Below, one piece after another: positions 51,135-61,410 of a stretch of 64,000 bases of DNA. The position numbers were made by a program, and so were the translations under genes. The notes below the pieces were generated by a model that saw only the letters and a list, made by a program, of their open reading frames with translations, ran no database searches and was not told the origin of the DNA. Every line of letters starts with the position of its first letter. Position 1 is the stretch's first letter. The DNA is taken from contig NZ_JACVXD010000001.1 in assembly GCF_014596975.1 (NCBI RefSeq), positions 244,928-308,927 of the forward strand, written 5' to 3'. The DNA comes from Aestuariibaculum marinum (GTDB taxonomy: Bacteria > Bacteroidota > Bacteroidia > Flavobacteriales > Flavobacteriaceae).

Positions 51135-54100
51135 ATGGGGGTAGTACAAGGAGATAACTCATTGTTTTTTGCTACAGCAATAGATAATACTGGCCTTCAG
51201 AGAGGTTCTATTGATGCTGTAAATCTTATTCAAAATATGGGTGCCAAAATAGCAAGCATCAATCCATTTGCAGCATTAGCAATTGGAGCGGTTACTGCTT
51301 TTGCTGCTATTTCTACTGAAGCTTACAAGATGTCCAGAGACTTCGAACATGCTATGAAGGAAGTCGAGACAATCTCTGATGCTACTCAAAAGAACTTTAA
51401 AGGAATTTCAAAACAGGTCTTTGACTTATCAAAGATTAGTCCTGATGGCCCTCAAAAATTAGCTAAAGCTTATTATCAAATTGTATCTGCAGGTTATGAT
51501 GGTGTAAAAGGAATTAAGCTTTTAGAAACTGCATCTAAAGCTGCAGTTGCCGGTGTTACTGATACCATTACAGCAGCCGATGGAATAACCACTGTTTTAA
51601 ATGCTTTTAACCTAGAAGCAGAACAGGCTACTGAAGTTGCTGATGTGATGTTTAAAACGGTTCAATTAGGTAAAACCACTTTCTCTGAATTAGCTGCTAA
51701 TCTATCAACTGTGGCACCATTGGCAGCGGCAACAGGTATCGATTTTAGAGAAGTTGCTGGAGCAGTAGCCACACTTACAAAACAAGGGGTTCCAACGGCT
51801 CAGGCCATGACCCAAATACGAGCAGCTATTCAAGGTGCTAATAAAGCTCTTGGAGATGGTTGGAATAATACATTAACCCTTCAGGAAGCTTTTCAGAAAT
51901 TATTTGAAGAGGCCGATGGAAGCCAGACTGTTCTACAAGAAATGGTTGGTTCTATTGAAGGTGTCGGGGGTGTGCTAGGTGTTGCAGGTAAAAATGCTCA
52001 GGGAGCAGCTGAAGATTTGGAAGCAATGGGTAAAGCTGCTGGATCTACTGAAGATGCGTTTAAACGTATGTCTTCTTCCAATGTTAATGAAATTGAGATT
52101 CTTAGGAACAGAATTAGAGCCACAACAAAAGGAATTGGTGATGCGGTTCTTGAAATGAGTAATGATATTGCCGGAGGTCTTAATGATTTATTTGAGCCTT
52201 TGGATAGTGTTGTTGAAGGACTGGAGCAAGAAAGATTAAATGTATTAAAACTTGAATCAACATTAAAAGATTCAAACACTACCAATGAAGAGAGGCTTGA
52301 ATTAATAAAGGAACTGAAAAGTAATTATCCTGATTTACTTGGAAATATAGATGCTGAAACGGTAAGCAATCAAGAGCTTACTTTGGCCATAAAGCAAGTA
52401 AATGACCAACTGATTAATAAGATAATTTTAGCAAGAAAGGATGTTGAAATCAATGCTCAAAATGAGACTGTTGCAGAAAAAAGAATTAAACTTTTAGAGC
52501 AGGAAGATATAGTAAAGGATCGCTTAGTTAAACTTGCTGAACAGGAAGGTATAACACTTAAAGATAATGTGACTTTATTAGAACAAGCTCAGGATCTTTT
52601 AAAGCAAGCAGGACCACAATCAGGTGGTAGATTGATTAATCCATTGGTTGATTTTTCATTCCAGGTTCAGGAATTACAAACTGCCAAAAAGAATTTGAAT
52701 ATTCAGGAAGAGCAGGAGAATAAGTTGCTTGAAGAAAAACAAAAGTTAGCTGAAAGACTTGGTATTACTTTAGAAGGGAACTCCAAAAAAATCACTGCTG
52801 AAACTCAAAAACAATTAGATGCAATAAAAGCTATCACCAAAGAGCAGTATGCTGATAACGGTGATATCCTAAAGCAATATATAGATTCTGAAAATAAAGT
52901 TATTTCTGAGGCTGCTAAAAAGCGCAAAGCTTTTTTCGATTATAAACCAAAAGGAGATGATCCAGATGATAATGCTTTTGTTGATTATTTAAAGAAGCGA
53001 GAGGAACAATACAATGCTTATACATTGGCCATTGAGAACAACGACCAAGATTTAGCTAGTAAGCTAAAGCAGATGTATGGGTTAAAAGAGCAGGATTATA
53101 AAACCTTTCTAAGAAATCTTTATTCAGCAACAGAGGATGCCGATAATAAAGTAAAAATACTTCAGGTATTAGAAGTTACCGGACAAGGACTTGTTGATAG
53201 AGCAAAACAAAGTATTGTTTCAGAATTAGAATCTCAACCTGTTGTGGAATTAGGGGTTGCATTAGACACTTCATCAGTAAATGCTATTGAAAGACAATTA
53301 AAGGCTCTTCAGGAGGCTTTCAATTCTCAACAAGTACTAAACGAGGATGATAAGCAGTTAAAGGCGCTTCTAAAGAAAAAGATTGAGGCTAAGCAGAAGG
53401 AGTTGGATGTTGCCAGAGGAGCAGTTCAGCAAGAGAAAGGTCTATATGAGAATTTAACTCGAAGTTTAAGTGATTTAAATAATCGCGAACTAAGAAACTA
53501 CATCCAATATTGGAAGGAACGGTTAAAGGAAGCTAAAAAAGGGACTGAAGCTGCTCAGGAAGCTGAAGGGAATATAGTTAGTGCAACTGAACAGATAGGT
53601 AAAAATACAGCTGATGCTATTCGTCAGGTTTCCGGAGCTTTAAATGAAGCCTCCTCTTTGTTTTCAAAATTTGGAGATGAAGACACTGCCAAATTATTAG
53701 AACAATTATCTGGTGTTGCTGAAGGAGCTGCCAGAATAGCGGCTGGAGATATCGTTGGTGGAAGCTTACAGGTTTTAAACAGCGCTTTGACTGTTGAAGT
53801 GGTTTCTGATACTGCCAAATTTGAAGCAGCTATTAAAAAGCTTGAAAAGGCTATTTCTGATTTAGACTATGTGATATCAAAAAGCATAGGTCAGGATAAG
53901 ATTGCTAACCGCGCTCAAGCATTGGATGATTTAAAAGAATTAGAGAAACAAGCTGAAGCAGCAAAACAAGCTGAATTGGATGCCAGAAAGGAAGTAAAGC
54001 TTCTAGGGATCACTATTGGAAAGAAAGGATCTGGAAGTGGTACTGATGCGGCAAAATTAGAAGAATTGGAGCAAAAGGCGGAAGATGCCAGAAGGAAAGC

Positions 54101-54743
54101 TGTTGAACTTAGAGAGCAGTTAGATGAATTATATACAGGCACCACAGAAAATACCATTGTTGATAGCATTATTGCAGGATTAAAAGAGGGGAAAAAGTCT
54201 GTTTCAGACTTTGCTGATGGCTTCAAAGAATTGATGCAAAATGCATTATTACAAGCCTTCCAAATTAAGTACCTGGAAAAGGAAATCAATAAGTTTTATG
54301 ATGCCTTTGCTTTAGCCGGATCTGATAGCACTTATACCACTACAGAAATAGAAGCGCTTAAGACTTTATATAATCAAATCATAAATGGTGCTCAGGGAGA
54401 TATTGAAGCTATCAATAAAATACTTGAGCAAACAGGAATAGGTGCATTAGGTGTAACGAATGATGCTTTTCAGCAACAAGGTTTAACCGGTGCCATTCGC
54501 AGGGAACTTACAGAGGAAACTGCTAGCGAATTAACCGGATTATTCCGAGGCCAATATGATTTAGCAAAACAACATTTTGAAACTTCTAAACAGGAGTTAA
54601 GTTCCATAAATAACATTGTGGCATATTCTCAGGCAATTGCTAATAACACGGCTAATACCGTGATAGAGCTTCAGAATGCCATAATTGAATTAAAGAAAAT
54701 TGCAGATAACACCGAAAAGATATATCAAGCTGATTTTGGATAA
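51135..54743 (+). CDS. Tail tape measure protein
   Basis: A 1202-residue protein, the longest here. The first 300 residues match the TP901-type tape measure domain (MSRDFEHAMKEVETISDATQ, YQIVSAGYDGVKGIKLLETA, GVPTAQAMTQIRAAIQGANK). Long coiled regions follow, with a hydrophobic stretch near 900-950. At about 0.15 nm per residue the tail would be near 180 nm. Its stop overlaps the distal tail gene. Confidence 0.92.
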   Translation: MGVVQGDNSLFFATAIDNTGLQRGSIDAVNLIQNMGAKIASINPFAALAIGAVTAFAAISTEAYKMSRDFEHAMKEVETISDATQKNFKGISKQVFDLSKISPDGPQKLAKAYYQIVSAGYDGVKGIKLLETASKAAVAGVTDTITAADGITTVLNAFNLEAEQATEVADVMFKTVQLGKTTFSELAANLSTVAPLAAATGIDFREVAGAVATLTKQGVPTAQAMTQIRAAIQGANKALGDGWNNTLTLQEAFQKLFEEADGSQTVLQEMVGSIEGVGGVLGVAGKNAQGAAEDLEAMGKAAGSTEDAFKRMSSSNVNEIEILRNRIRATTKGIGDAVLEMSNDIAGGLNDLFEPLDSVVEGLEQERLNVLKLESTLKDSNTTNEERLELIKELKSNYPDLLGNIDAETVSNQELTLAIKQVNDQLINKIILARKDVEINAQNETVAEKRIKLLEQEDIVKDRLVKLAEQEGITLKDNVTLLEQAQDLLKQAGPQSGGRLINPLVDFSFQVQELQTAKKNLNIQEEQENKLLEEKQKLAERLGITLEGNSKKITAETQKQLDAIKAITKEQYADNGDILKQYIDSENKVISEAAKKRKAFFDYKPKGDDPDDNAFVDYLKKREEQYNAYTLAIENNDQDLASKLKQMYGLKEQDYKTFLRNLYSATEDADNKVKILQVLEVTGQGLVDRAKQSIVSELESQPVVELGVALDTSSVNAIERQLKALQEAFNSQQVLNEDDKQLKALLKKKIEAKQKELDVARGAVQQEKGLYENLTRSLSDLNNRELRNYIQYWKERLKEAKKGTEAAQEAEGNIVSATEQIGKNTADAIRQVSGALNEASSLFSKFGDEDTAKLLEQLSGVAEGAARIAAGDIVGGSLQVLNSALTVEVVSDTAKFEAAIKKLEKAISDLDYVISKSIGQDKIANRAQALDDLKELEKQAEAAKQAELDARKEVKLLGITIGKKGSGSGTDAAKLEELEQKAEDARRKAVELREQLDELYTGTTENTIVDSIIAGLKEGKKSVSDFADGFKELMQNALLQAFQIKYLEKEINKFYDAFALAGSDSTYTTTEIEALKTLYNQIINGAQGDIEAINKILEQTGIGALGVTNDAFQQQGLTGAIRRELTEETASELTGLFRGQYDLAKQHFETSKQELSSINNIVAYSQAIANNTANTVIELQNAIIELKKIADNTEKIYQADFG

Positions 54744-56143
54744 TGTATAAATTAAATAACATATTACTTTCTACGTACGGTATTATTCCTTCCAGAGTAC
54801 CTGGGGAGGGTATTGCTGTTAAAGGCATATTTGATTTACCTAAACGTATAGGTGATACCAGACATGATTGGGCAGAAGAGAGTGGCGTTGAGCCTTATGT
54901 GGATGCTGATGAAATTTTTCTTGGAGCAAGACAATTGTTGTTTCAAGGGTTTATTATTGGTGATGTCGCTACTATAAAGGCCAACTTAACCAGTCTCAAT
55001 TCTGATATTGAAGCATACACTGATTTAGTTCCATTTGAAACTCCTTATGGAAATGCCTGTGTGAAAGTAAAAAAGATTACCCCTAAGTTTTATAGAGGAG
55101 GTGCAATTATACAAATTGAATTAGTCGAACCACAAGTAGGCGCTTCGTGTGGTGTAAGTGTGCCTCCTACTATTTATTACAGTGCAGAATACAGTGAAGA
55201 TGCAGATAAAAATAACTGCCAGGAGGGATATCATGGAAGTACTGAAACATTTACAGCTGAAGCAGGAAAATTTAATAGTACAGTAAGCCAAAATGCAGCA
55301 GATTTATTAGCTGTTCAGTGGGTACGTGAAAACAAGCAGAATTATGCCAATGCAACTGGTAGTTGTATTGTTAATCCTCCTGTTTATTATAATGTAAAAC
55401 TTACCGGTAATTTGCAAAAAGATGATTGTGGATCTGGACTTAGCGGTTCAACTGTTGAGTATGTTGTTGATGCTTTTAAGTATAGTAGTTTAATAAGTCA
55501 AGAAGATGCAGATGCTCAAGCGCAGGCCGAAATAGATAGTAATCTTACACAAGCTTATGCTAACGAAAATGGAACATGCGCAGCACTATTTTATAACCCT
55601 AGAATAGGTCGAATACTTTATAAAAACGACTGTAGCACTGGTTTTGAAGGTAGTCAAGAGGTTTATATTGTTGAGGCTGGTGTATATTCATCAAACATTA
55701 GTCAAGAGGATGCCGATGCACAAGCTTATGCTGATTTAGATGCAAATGCTCAAAACTACGCTAATGAAAACGGTACTTGTTCTTTTATTGGAACTTCTAC
55801 AGTAACTAAAGATTTCATTAGAAGTTTGCCGAGAGGTGTTTATGAGGGAGTTTGGACTATAGGGAATGAAGTGAAACGAGATTCTATTTTTTCATTCATA
55901 GCCTATGGTGTTGATGTTAGGTATTTTGCTCAGGAAGGAGATACCGGAGCTGATGTTGTTCAGGCTTTAATAACTGCTATTAATTCTAAGACAAAATCCT
56001 TTTGGAATTCAGATAATCAGTACCCCACTTATTCAAATTATGATAAGCCATATGCTTCAGTTTATGGTAGTGATCCATTGAAAATATCCGTAAAAGTTGG
56101 TGGAACCTCTAGTTTAACCTTAGTAGTAAATAACGATGTATAG
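54743..56143 (+). CDS. Distal tail protein with three DUF5977 repeats
   Basis: A 466-residue protein. Residues 1-140 resemble a Dit-like hub (RQLLFQGFIIGDVATIKANL). Three repeats of about 67 residues follow (about 146-350), each with a YxN-C-G-S pattern and a SQ(E)DADAQA then YANENGTC end; this fits DUF5977. The rest is beta-rich. DUF5977 repeats are seen in Bacteroidota surface proteins, so an added adhesion role is plausible. Confidence 0.8.
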   Translation: MYKLNNILLSTYGIIPSRVPGEGIAVKGIFDLPKRIGDTRHDWAEESGVEPYVDADEIFLGARQLLFQGFIIGDVATIKANLTSLNSDIEAYTDLVPFETPYGNACVKVKKITPKFYRGGAIIQIELVEPQVGASCGVSVPPTIYYSAEYSEDADKNNCQEGYHGSTETFTAEAGKFNSTVSQNAADLLAVQWVRENKQNYANATGSCIVNPPVYYNVKLTGNLQKDDCGSGLSGSTVEYVVDAFKYSSLISQEDADAQAQAEIDSNLTQAYANENGTCAALFYNPRIGRILYKNDCSTGFEGSQEVYIVEAGVYSSNISQEDADAQAYADLDANAQNYANENGTCSFIGTSTVTKDFIRSLPRGVYEGVWTIGNEVKRDSIFSFIAYGVDVRYFAQEGDTGADVVQALITAINSKTKSFWNSDNQYPTYSNYDKPYASVYGSDPLKISVKVGGTSSLTLVVNNDV

Positions 56144-56516
56144 CATAGACACCATACCAATGATTAATTACGGTTTGCATATTAGCAAACAGGATGGTCA
56201 GGTCCATTTAATGGATCCGAAAGAGGAATTCTATACAGCGTATGGAAAGCAAGGGTATCAGATCACTAAGCATAAAGATAACAAGCTTGATTTAGTAGGA
56301 TTCATCATGGCTGCTGATTTAGCTGATTTTAAAACTAAGGTTTCTGGACTTTATGATGTATTTAAATCCTCTGGGCAAAGAAGTATAGAATTAGAAGCAG
56401 ATCCAATTAACTGTTTTGCGGAGAACGGATTTTCAATAACAGGAGTGTATGTCTTCAGTAATGTTGTATATGCTCGATTTCAAATTAGTTTAACCATAGT
56501 TCAATGGCAGTATTAG
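56136..56516 (+). CDS. Baseplate/distal tail accessory protein
   Basis: A 126-residue protein (MINYGLHISKQDGQVHLMDP, LADFKTKVSGLYDVFKSSGQ) resembling a shortened Dit. It overlaps the neighbours on each side. Likely part of the tail tip. Confidence 0.7.
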   Translation: MYSIDTIPMINYGLHISKQDGQVHLMDPKEEFYTAYGKQGYQITKHKDNKLDLVGFIMAADLADFKTKVSGLYDVFKSSGQRSIELEADPINCFAENGFSITGVYVFSNVVYARFQISLTIVQWQY

Positions 56517-58177
56517 ATATATATAGAAACGGAAGTATCATAGCATCACCAGAGATTGATGAGCGCACTGTGTTGGTTAAAAAATTAATGAATGCCGATA
56601 GAGTGAATGCTGCTTTTGTGAGTAATACCGTATTGCCAGTGGAAATTGGTGATTATATTACTGTGTCTGGAAATAACTATTACATCAATCAATTACCCAC
56701 TATTGATAAAGAAAACGATAACAGCTACAAGTATGACATGGTTTTTCAAGGCGTGCTGTATGACATGTTTAGTAAGCTTCTTATTTCTTCAGATGGGCTG
56801 AGTGATTTTAGTTATTCCGGTAATGCTCAGGACGTACTGACTTTTATAGTTAGTAATATGAATCAGATTTCTTCAGGATGGGCTGTTGGAGATGTGGATG
56901 ATAGTGAATTAAGAACCTTTCAATTTACAAATGATAGTTGCAGATCAGCTTTAACCAAATTATCTGAGGAATATAATTTGGAGTTTCAGCTAGAGAGCAA
57001 AACCATCCATTTAAAAGAAGCGGTTGGTACCGTAAAGAATTTGACTTTTAGATATGGAAAGAATAATGGGTTATATACTTTAACCAGGAAAACAGTTGAG
57101 AGTAAAACATTAGTCACAAGGTTATATGCCTTTGGAGCTTCAAAGAATTTGACTTATACCTATAGGGATAATGCTAAGCGATTAGTGTTTGAAGAAAGAT
57201 ATCTGGAGGAGAATGTGTCTTCTTTTGGTGTTCGAGAGGGTGTTTATACCAATGAAGATATATATCCTAACAGAACGGCCACTTTAACGGCTATTAATGG
57301 AACTTTTAATGACGAAACGAGTTATGTGTCCGATTCAACATTGGACTTCGATATTAATGATTATTTAGCTGAAGGTTTAGTTGCTAAGATTGTTTTTAAA
57401 ACAGGAAATCTAAGAGGGTATGAGTTTGAAATTTGGAAATACGATCATACCAATAAGCGAATTTATTTTAACGCGTTTCAGGAGTCTAATGGTTATATAG
57501 TGCCAAATGAAAATCTATTGCCTGAAGTTGGTGATACCTATACTTTGGTGGATATCAATATGCCTCAGAGTTATATCATAACTGCTGAGAATAATTTAAA
57601 AGCAGCTGCTCAAAAGTACCTGGATTCTAATTGCTTTCCAAAGAGTTTGTATTTAGCAGACCTAGATCAGAAGTATGTTAAAGCTAATGCCATCACATTA
57701 GATGCCGGAGATCTGGTAAAAATTGTTGATTCCTATTTAGGTGTGGACCGTGCTATTCGCGTGAATCAAATAACTTATCCAATAGTGAATCCAAATAAGA
57801 TTAAAGCTGTTATAGCCGATTTTATTCCTTACAGTTTACAGGAACAGGTAACTAAGTCAGCTATTACCACAACCAGAACACTTCAGAACATTTATAATAC
57901 GGTAAATAATAGTTCAAGTACCACTGTAATCAATAACAGTAGCACAACCATTAATAATAATTCGAATGTTAAGAAGATAACGATTAATGGTCAGGAATTC
58001 TGGTGGGAGAAAGGATATGATAACAATGGAACTGAGTTAGAGGCAGGGGATGTGATTTATGGAAATTATTGGAATCGATACATTTTTGTTAAGAAATGGA
58101 CCTTCTTAGGAGGTATTAAGGAGCTTAGAACCTCATGGGATGAATTAGAAACAATTGATGAAACACCTGAAGCGTAA
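56504..58177 (+). CDS. Tail-associated hub protein
   Basis: A 557-residue protein of the phage tail endopeptidase-like (Tal/gp27) hub type: VLVKKLMNADRVNAAFVSNT, then a central region and an Asn/Ser-rich linker (NNSSSTTVINNSSTTINNNS). No catalytic peptidase motif is visible. It forms the tail tip hub that carries the fibres encoded next. Confidence 0.8.
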   Translation: MAVLDIYRNGSIIASPEIDERTVLVKKLMNADRVNAAFVSNTVLPVEIGDYITVSGNNYYINQLPTIDKENDNSYKYDMVFQGVLYDMFSKLLISSDGLSDFSYSGNAQDVLTFIVSNMNQISSGWAVGDVDDSELRTFQFTNDSCRSALTKLSEEYNLEFQLESKTIHLKEAVGTVKNLTFRYGKNNGLYTLTRKTVESKTLVTRLYAFGASKNLTYTYRDNAKRLVFEERYLEENVSSFGVREGVYTNEDIYPNRTATLTAINGTFNDETSYVSDSTLDFDINDYLAEGLVAKIVFKTGNLRGYEFEIWKYDHTNKRIYFNAFQESNGYIVPNENLLPEVGDTYTLVDINMPQSYIITAENNLKAAAQKYLDSNCFPKSLYLADLDQKYVKANAITLDAGDLVKIVDSYLGVDRAIRVNQITYPIVNPNKIKAVIADFIPYSLQEQVTKSAITTTRTLQNIYNTVNNSSSTTVINNSSTTINNNSNVKKITINGQEFWWEKGYDNNGTELEAGDVIYGNYWNRYIFVKKWTFLGGIKELRTSWDELETIDETPEA

Positions 58178-58419
58178 TGAGTGGAATATCGCAATTTAAG
58201 AAATTAAGAGTATTGGTTTTAAATGCTCTGACATCGGCACCTGATTATGTGGTATCAGCTGATGCTCAAGGGAATTTTGGAAAGTTAGATTTTGAAAAGT
58301 TGAGGTATAGAAACATCGATGGCGGGAGTGCGTCTTCAGTTTATTTACCAACTCAAAATATAGAAGGCGGAGCTTCGGCCACCGCTGCATACGGAACCAT
58401 AGACGGCGGAGACGCTTAA
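58177..58419 (+). CDS. Small tail fibre-associated protein
   Basis: An 80-residue protein that ends with a repeated IDGGSAS, IEGGASA, IDGGDA pattern. Such IxGG repeats occur in phage fibre proteins and may form a short collagen-like or beta-helical stem. Overlaps the hub stop by one base. Confidence 0.7.
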   Translation: MSGISQFKKLRVLVLNALTSAPDYVVSADAQGNFGKLDFEKLRYRNIDGGSASSVYLPTQNIEGGASATAAYGTIDGGDA

Positions 58420-58430
58420 ATAATAAAGAC

Positions 58431-59741
58431 ATGGCAGATATAATTCAGTTAAGACGAGATACCAAAGATAATTGGGCAGCGGCCAACCCGATACTTGCCC
58501 AGGGAGAACCAGCGCTTGAAATAGACAGTAAACGCGAAAAAACAGGCGACGGTGTAACCCCTTACAACGCTTTACCATATAAAGACACCGGAAGTAATAC
58601 CAGTACCGGAACCACTACCGAGAATGTTTATCCAGATATGGTGGCCATGTATGCCGATCAGGTTAACCAGACTACAGGTAAATATCAATACGTTATTGAT
58701 GCCTCCGGACATAGTGAGATTGTTGATGGGTTTGCTTTATTCGATAAGAAAGACACTAACACAGCAAGCGAGGCTGATTACCGTATTTTGACGCCTGGAG
58801 AGTCTGAAGCTGTATTAACCGGAAGCACTTACAATGCCTTTACCGTTGCTAATATTGATGTGGAGGTAGCTGCTACCGTGCCAACAGGAAGTGTACGCAT
58901 ACAATATGAGAATGTTGATAATAAGATTACTCACATCCTATTTGATAAACCATTTACCAGCTATTTAAAAGGCTACAGCGATGCTTCGGGCACCAATAAC
59001 TTAACTTTTAAGTTAATTAACAAGAGTACCAATAAAACGCTTATTGATGTTGTAACCGGGTTTGCTTACAGTAACCCTGGCAATAAGTATTATTTGGTTG
59101 CTTTAGATGCTAGTATTGCGGTAACTGAAGTAAGTGCCGGTGATGTGCTTGAGGTAGATATTGATGTGAGTCCGGCAGCCGCCGCTGGTGGCGTGCAAAG
59201 CGTAACGGGCGACGGTGTAAGCGGCACAGCTACCGACCCTGTTTTAGATTTAAGCAGTTGGCAATTAAAACCGACTGAAGGCGCATTTATAGATGGTGAT
59301 AAAACTAAGCTAGATAGTGTAGAGTCAGGCGCAACCGCAGATCAGACAGGTGTAGAAATAAAAAACCTTCTATTCGCAGAAAGCGACACCAATAACCTAA
59401 CCGATGCTTTACTTTCAAAACTTAACGGAATTAAAACCGGAGTAGTTGCAGAAGGCGATATTACCGGAGCAATAAACTTCGATCATAACAACGTAAAATG
59501 GTTAGAACAAAACCTAACAGGAAATGTAACCATTACAGATGTTAATCTGGTAATAGACGATAAAGCCAGAGGCGGTGAGTTTGTTTTAAATGGCTTTACC
59601 ATGACGTTCCCTTTGTATTGGGTTCCAGATACAAACAGCGAAGACCCAACAGGCGCAATACGTGTGCGATTAACTTGGGATATTATGAACATAGATAGTG
59701 GTACTGAGCGTGTGAGCTACACTTATACAGTTATTGAGTAA
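58431..59741 (+). CDS. Tail fibre with Mtd-like N-terminus
   Basis: A 436-residue receptor-binding candidate. The start (IIQLRRDTKDNWAAANPILA, GEPALEIDSKREKTGDG) is the N-terminal fold shared with major tropism determinants and other phage fibre tips. The middle is beta-rich and the C-terminus (FVLNGFTMTFPLYWVPDTNS) globular. No reverse transcriptase or template repeat was found nearby, so there is no sign of a diversity-generating system. Confidence 0.8.
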   Translation: MADIIQLRRDTKDNWAAANPILAQGEPALEIDSKREKTGDGVTPYNALPYKDTGSNTSTGTTTENVYPDMVAMYADQVNQTTGKYQYVIDASGHSEIVDGFALFDKKDTNTASEADYRILTPGESEAVLTGSTYNAFTVANIDVEVAATVPTGSVRIQYENVDNKITHILFDKPFTSYLKGYSDASGTNNLTFKLINKSTNKTLIDVVTGFAYSNPGNKYYLVALDASIAVTEVSAGDVLEVDIDVSPAAAAGGVQSVTGDGVSGTATDPVLDLSSWQLKPTEGAFIDGDKTKLDSVESGATADQTGVEIKNLLFAESDTNNLTDALLSKLNGIKTGVVAEGDITGAINFDHNNVKWLEQNLTGNVTITDVNLVIDDKARGGEFVLNGFTMTFPLYWVPDTNSEDPTGAIRVRLTWDIMNIDSGTERVSYTYTVIE

Positions 59742-60505
59742 TGGGACAAAGAAGACATTTTTTTAAAAAATCTGGTGGGCGAAGTAGCATAGACCTTACT
59801 CAAATAGGGGTTTTAAATATTTCGGCTAGGGTATCGTCGCCTAGACAGATGCAAATAAAAAACGACGGAAGTATGGCCTTTGTGCTTGACTATAGTACTG
59901 ACAGAGGGGCTTTATATAGCTTGTCTACAAGCTTAGATATTGAAACAGGTTCATATTTACGATACGAACCCTCGAACAACTCGGCGGGGTGGTCTTATTG
60001 GTGGCGGGATGACGGGTTAATGCTTTATAGCGTAAGTCTTACGGGTATTATTTATAGAAGTGAATGTATTTCACCTTATGACAGTAATGGCGCAACCGTA
60101 ACCACATTTAATACTGGTATTTCGGGGTACTCAGCGTCAATTATTTTTAGTGACGATGGTCTTACATATTGGGTTGGTAGTAGAAGTAGTCAGTTTAAAC
60201 AATTTACGGTAAGTACGGCGTGGGATATTTTAACATCTGTATTAGATTATACAATTGCTTTAACTACATACGGGTTTGGTTTTTTAGATAGTGGGCAATA
60301 CTTCCTTTATAACGCCGGCGATAATGTTTACTTAAGAAAGTTAAGTACGCCCTACAATGTGTCTACTATGGGTGATATAATAGACACTTTTACTCATGAT
60401 TTATCACAGGGTGGTAATACATTTATGTCTTTAGACCCTAATGGGCAATATATTTATATTGTTTCGGACGGCGTCGACTCTATATATCAACTTGAAATTT
60501 TATAA
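59741..60505 (+). CDS. Beta-propeller-like tail tip protein
   Basis: A 254-residue protein with repeated strand blocks of about 40 residues (SMAFVLDYSTDRGALYSLST, YSASIIFSDDGLTYWVG, MSLDPNGQYIYIVSDGVDSI). The pattern is like a WD/YVTN propeller. Overlaps the fibre stop by one base. It may bind a surface glycan or protein of the host. Confidence 0.7.
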   Translation: MGQRRHFFKKSGGRSSIDLTQIGVLNISARVSSPRQMQIKNDGSMAFVLDYSTDRGALYSLSTSLDIETGSYLRYEPSNNSAGWSYWWRDDGLMLYSVSLTGIIYRSECISPYDSNGATVTTFNTGISGYSASIIFSDDGLTYWVGSRSSQFKQFTVSTAWDILTSVLDYTIALTTYGFGFLDSGQYFLYNAGDNVYLRKLSTPYNVSTMGDIIDTFTHDLSQGGNTFMSLDPNGQYIYIVSDGVDSIYQLEIL

Positions 60506-60510
60506 ATACT

Positions 60511-61308
60511 ATGAAAGCAATAATAGCAACCGCACTCGATAAACAATATAACGCTGCTTACTTAGGTAATGCAGAAGTAGGAAGTATAAAAACATTTATC
60601 CGTATGCCTAAAGATTGGCGACATATAGTGTTAGATGAAAATAACCAAATAGATAAGGCTTTAAGTTGGTCTAGTGCGTTTTTTAGAACAGATACAGATA
60701 AACATGCTATTGCAGGTTTTTACGATGTAGTGGTTCCGGCGTATAACACACAAACCCAGTATTACTTACCTGAACAAATTTATTTTGATGTTGAAAATTT
60801 AGTATTTACTTATCCAGTACACGACTTTACACAAGCTGAGATTGATGCTAAGTTGAAGGATGAAAAAATAAACGAATCAAACAGTTTAAAACAGGAACTT
60901 ATTCAACAAAAACTTGAAGCTCAAATACTGGAATCAGCACAAGCAGAATCAGACGACACTGTTGCATTAGATAATCAAGCTTTATACCCTTTTTGGGAAG
61001 TTGGAGTTGCTTATACAGTAGGTTTTAAAGTGCAAGCTTTTGATGGTGTAGACGTATTTTTATATAAATGCGTACAACCTCATACAAGCCAAGAAGATTG
61101 GCAACCAAAGGATGTTCCTGCATTGTTTACTAAGGTGGCCTACCCAGGCGAAATACCTGTATTTGTACAACCAACCGGAGCGCAAGACGCTTATAACACA
61201 GGCGACCAAGTGCATTATCCAACAGAAAATGACCCTGTTTATGAGAGTTTGATTGATGATAATGTATGGAGTCCGACAGATTATCCTCAAGGCTGGCAAC
61301 AAGTATAA
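60511..61308 (+). CDS. Tail fibre protein with CBM5/12-like modules
   Basis: A 265-residue protein. The N-terminal part is beta-rich; a coiled segment (ESNSLKQELIQQKLEAQILE) leads to two W- and Y-rich modules (WEVGVAYTVGFKVQAFDGVD with KCVQPHTSQEDWQPKD; TGDQVHYPTENDPVYES with WSPTDYPQGWQ), as in chitin-binding CBM5/12 folds. These are common in phage fibres that bind surface sugars. Last gene of the tail operon. Confidence 0.75.
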   Translation: MKAIIATALDKQYNAAYLGNAEVGSIKTFIRMPKDWRHIVLDENNQIDKALSWSSAFFRTDTDKHAIAGFYDVVVPAYNTQTQYYLPEQIYFDVENLVFTYPVHDFTQAEIDAKLKDEKINESNSLKQELIQQKLEAQILESAQAESDDTVALDNQALYPFWEVGVAYTVGFKVQAFDGVDVFLYKCVQPHTSQEDWQPKDVPALFTKVAYPGEIPVFVQPTGAQDAYNTGDQVHYPTENDPVYESLIDDNVWSPTDYPQGWQQV

Positions 61309-61410
61309 TTTTTAAACCATAACCCAAAAATCCTACACCATGAACCTTAACCTACTTTACAATATTTAAAATTAATAGAAGATATTAATTTGAGGATAGG
61401 TTAAAAAGAA

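Noticed and set aside
53915..54289. Reverse-strand frame of 124 codons, Ser/Phe-rich
   Set aside because: Antisense to the coiled-coil part of the tape measure gene; typical artefact of Lys/Glu-rich codons.
58431..61308. Diversity-generating retroelement target
   Set aside because: The fibre has an Mtd-like start, but I found no template repeat, reverse transcriptase or variable repeat in the window.
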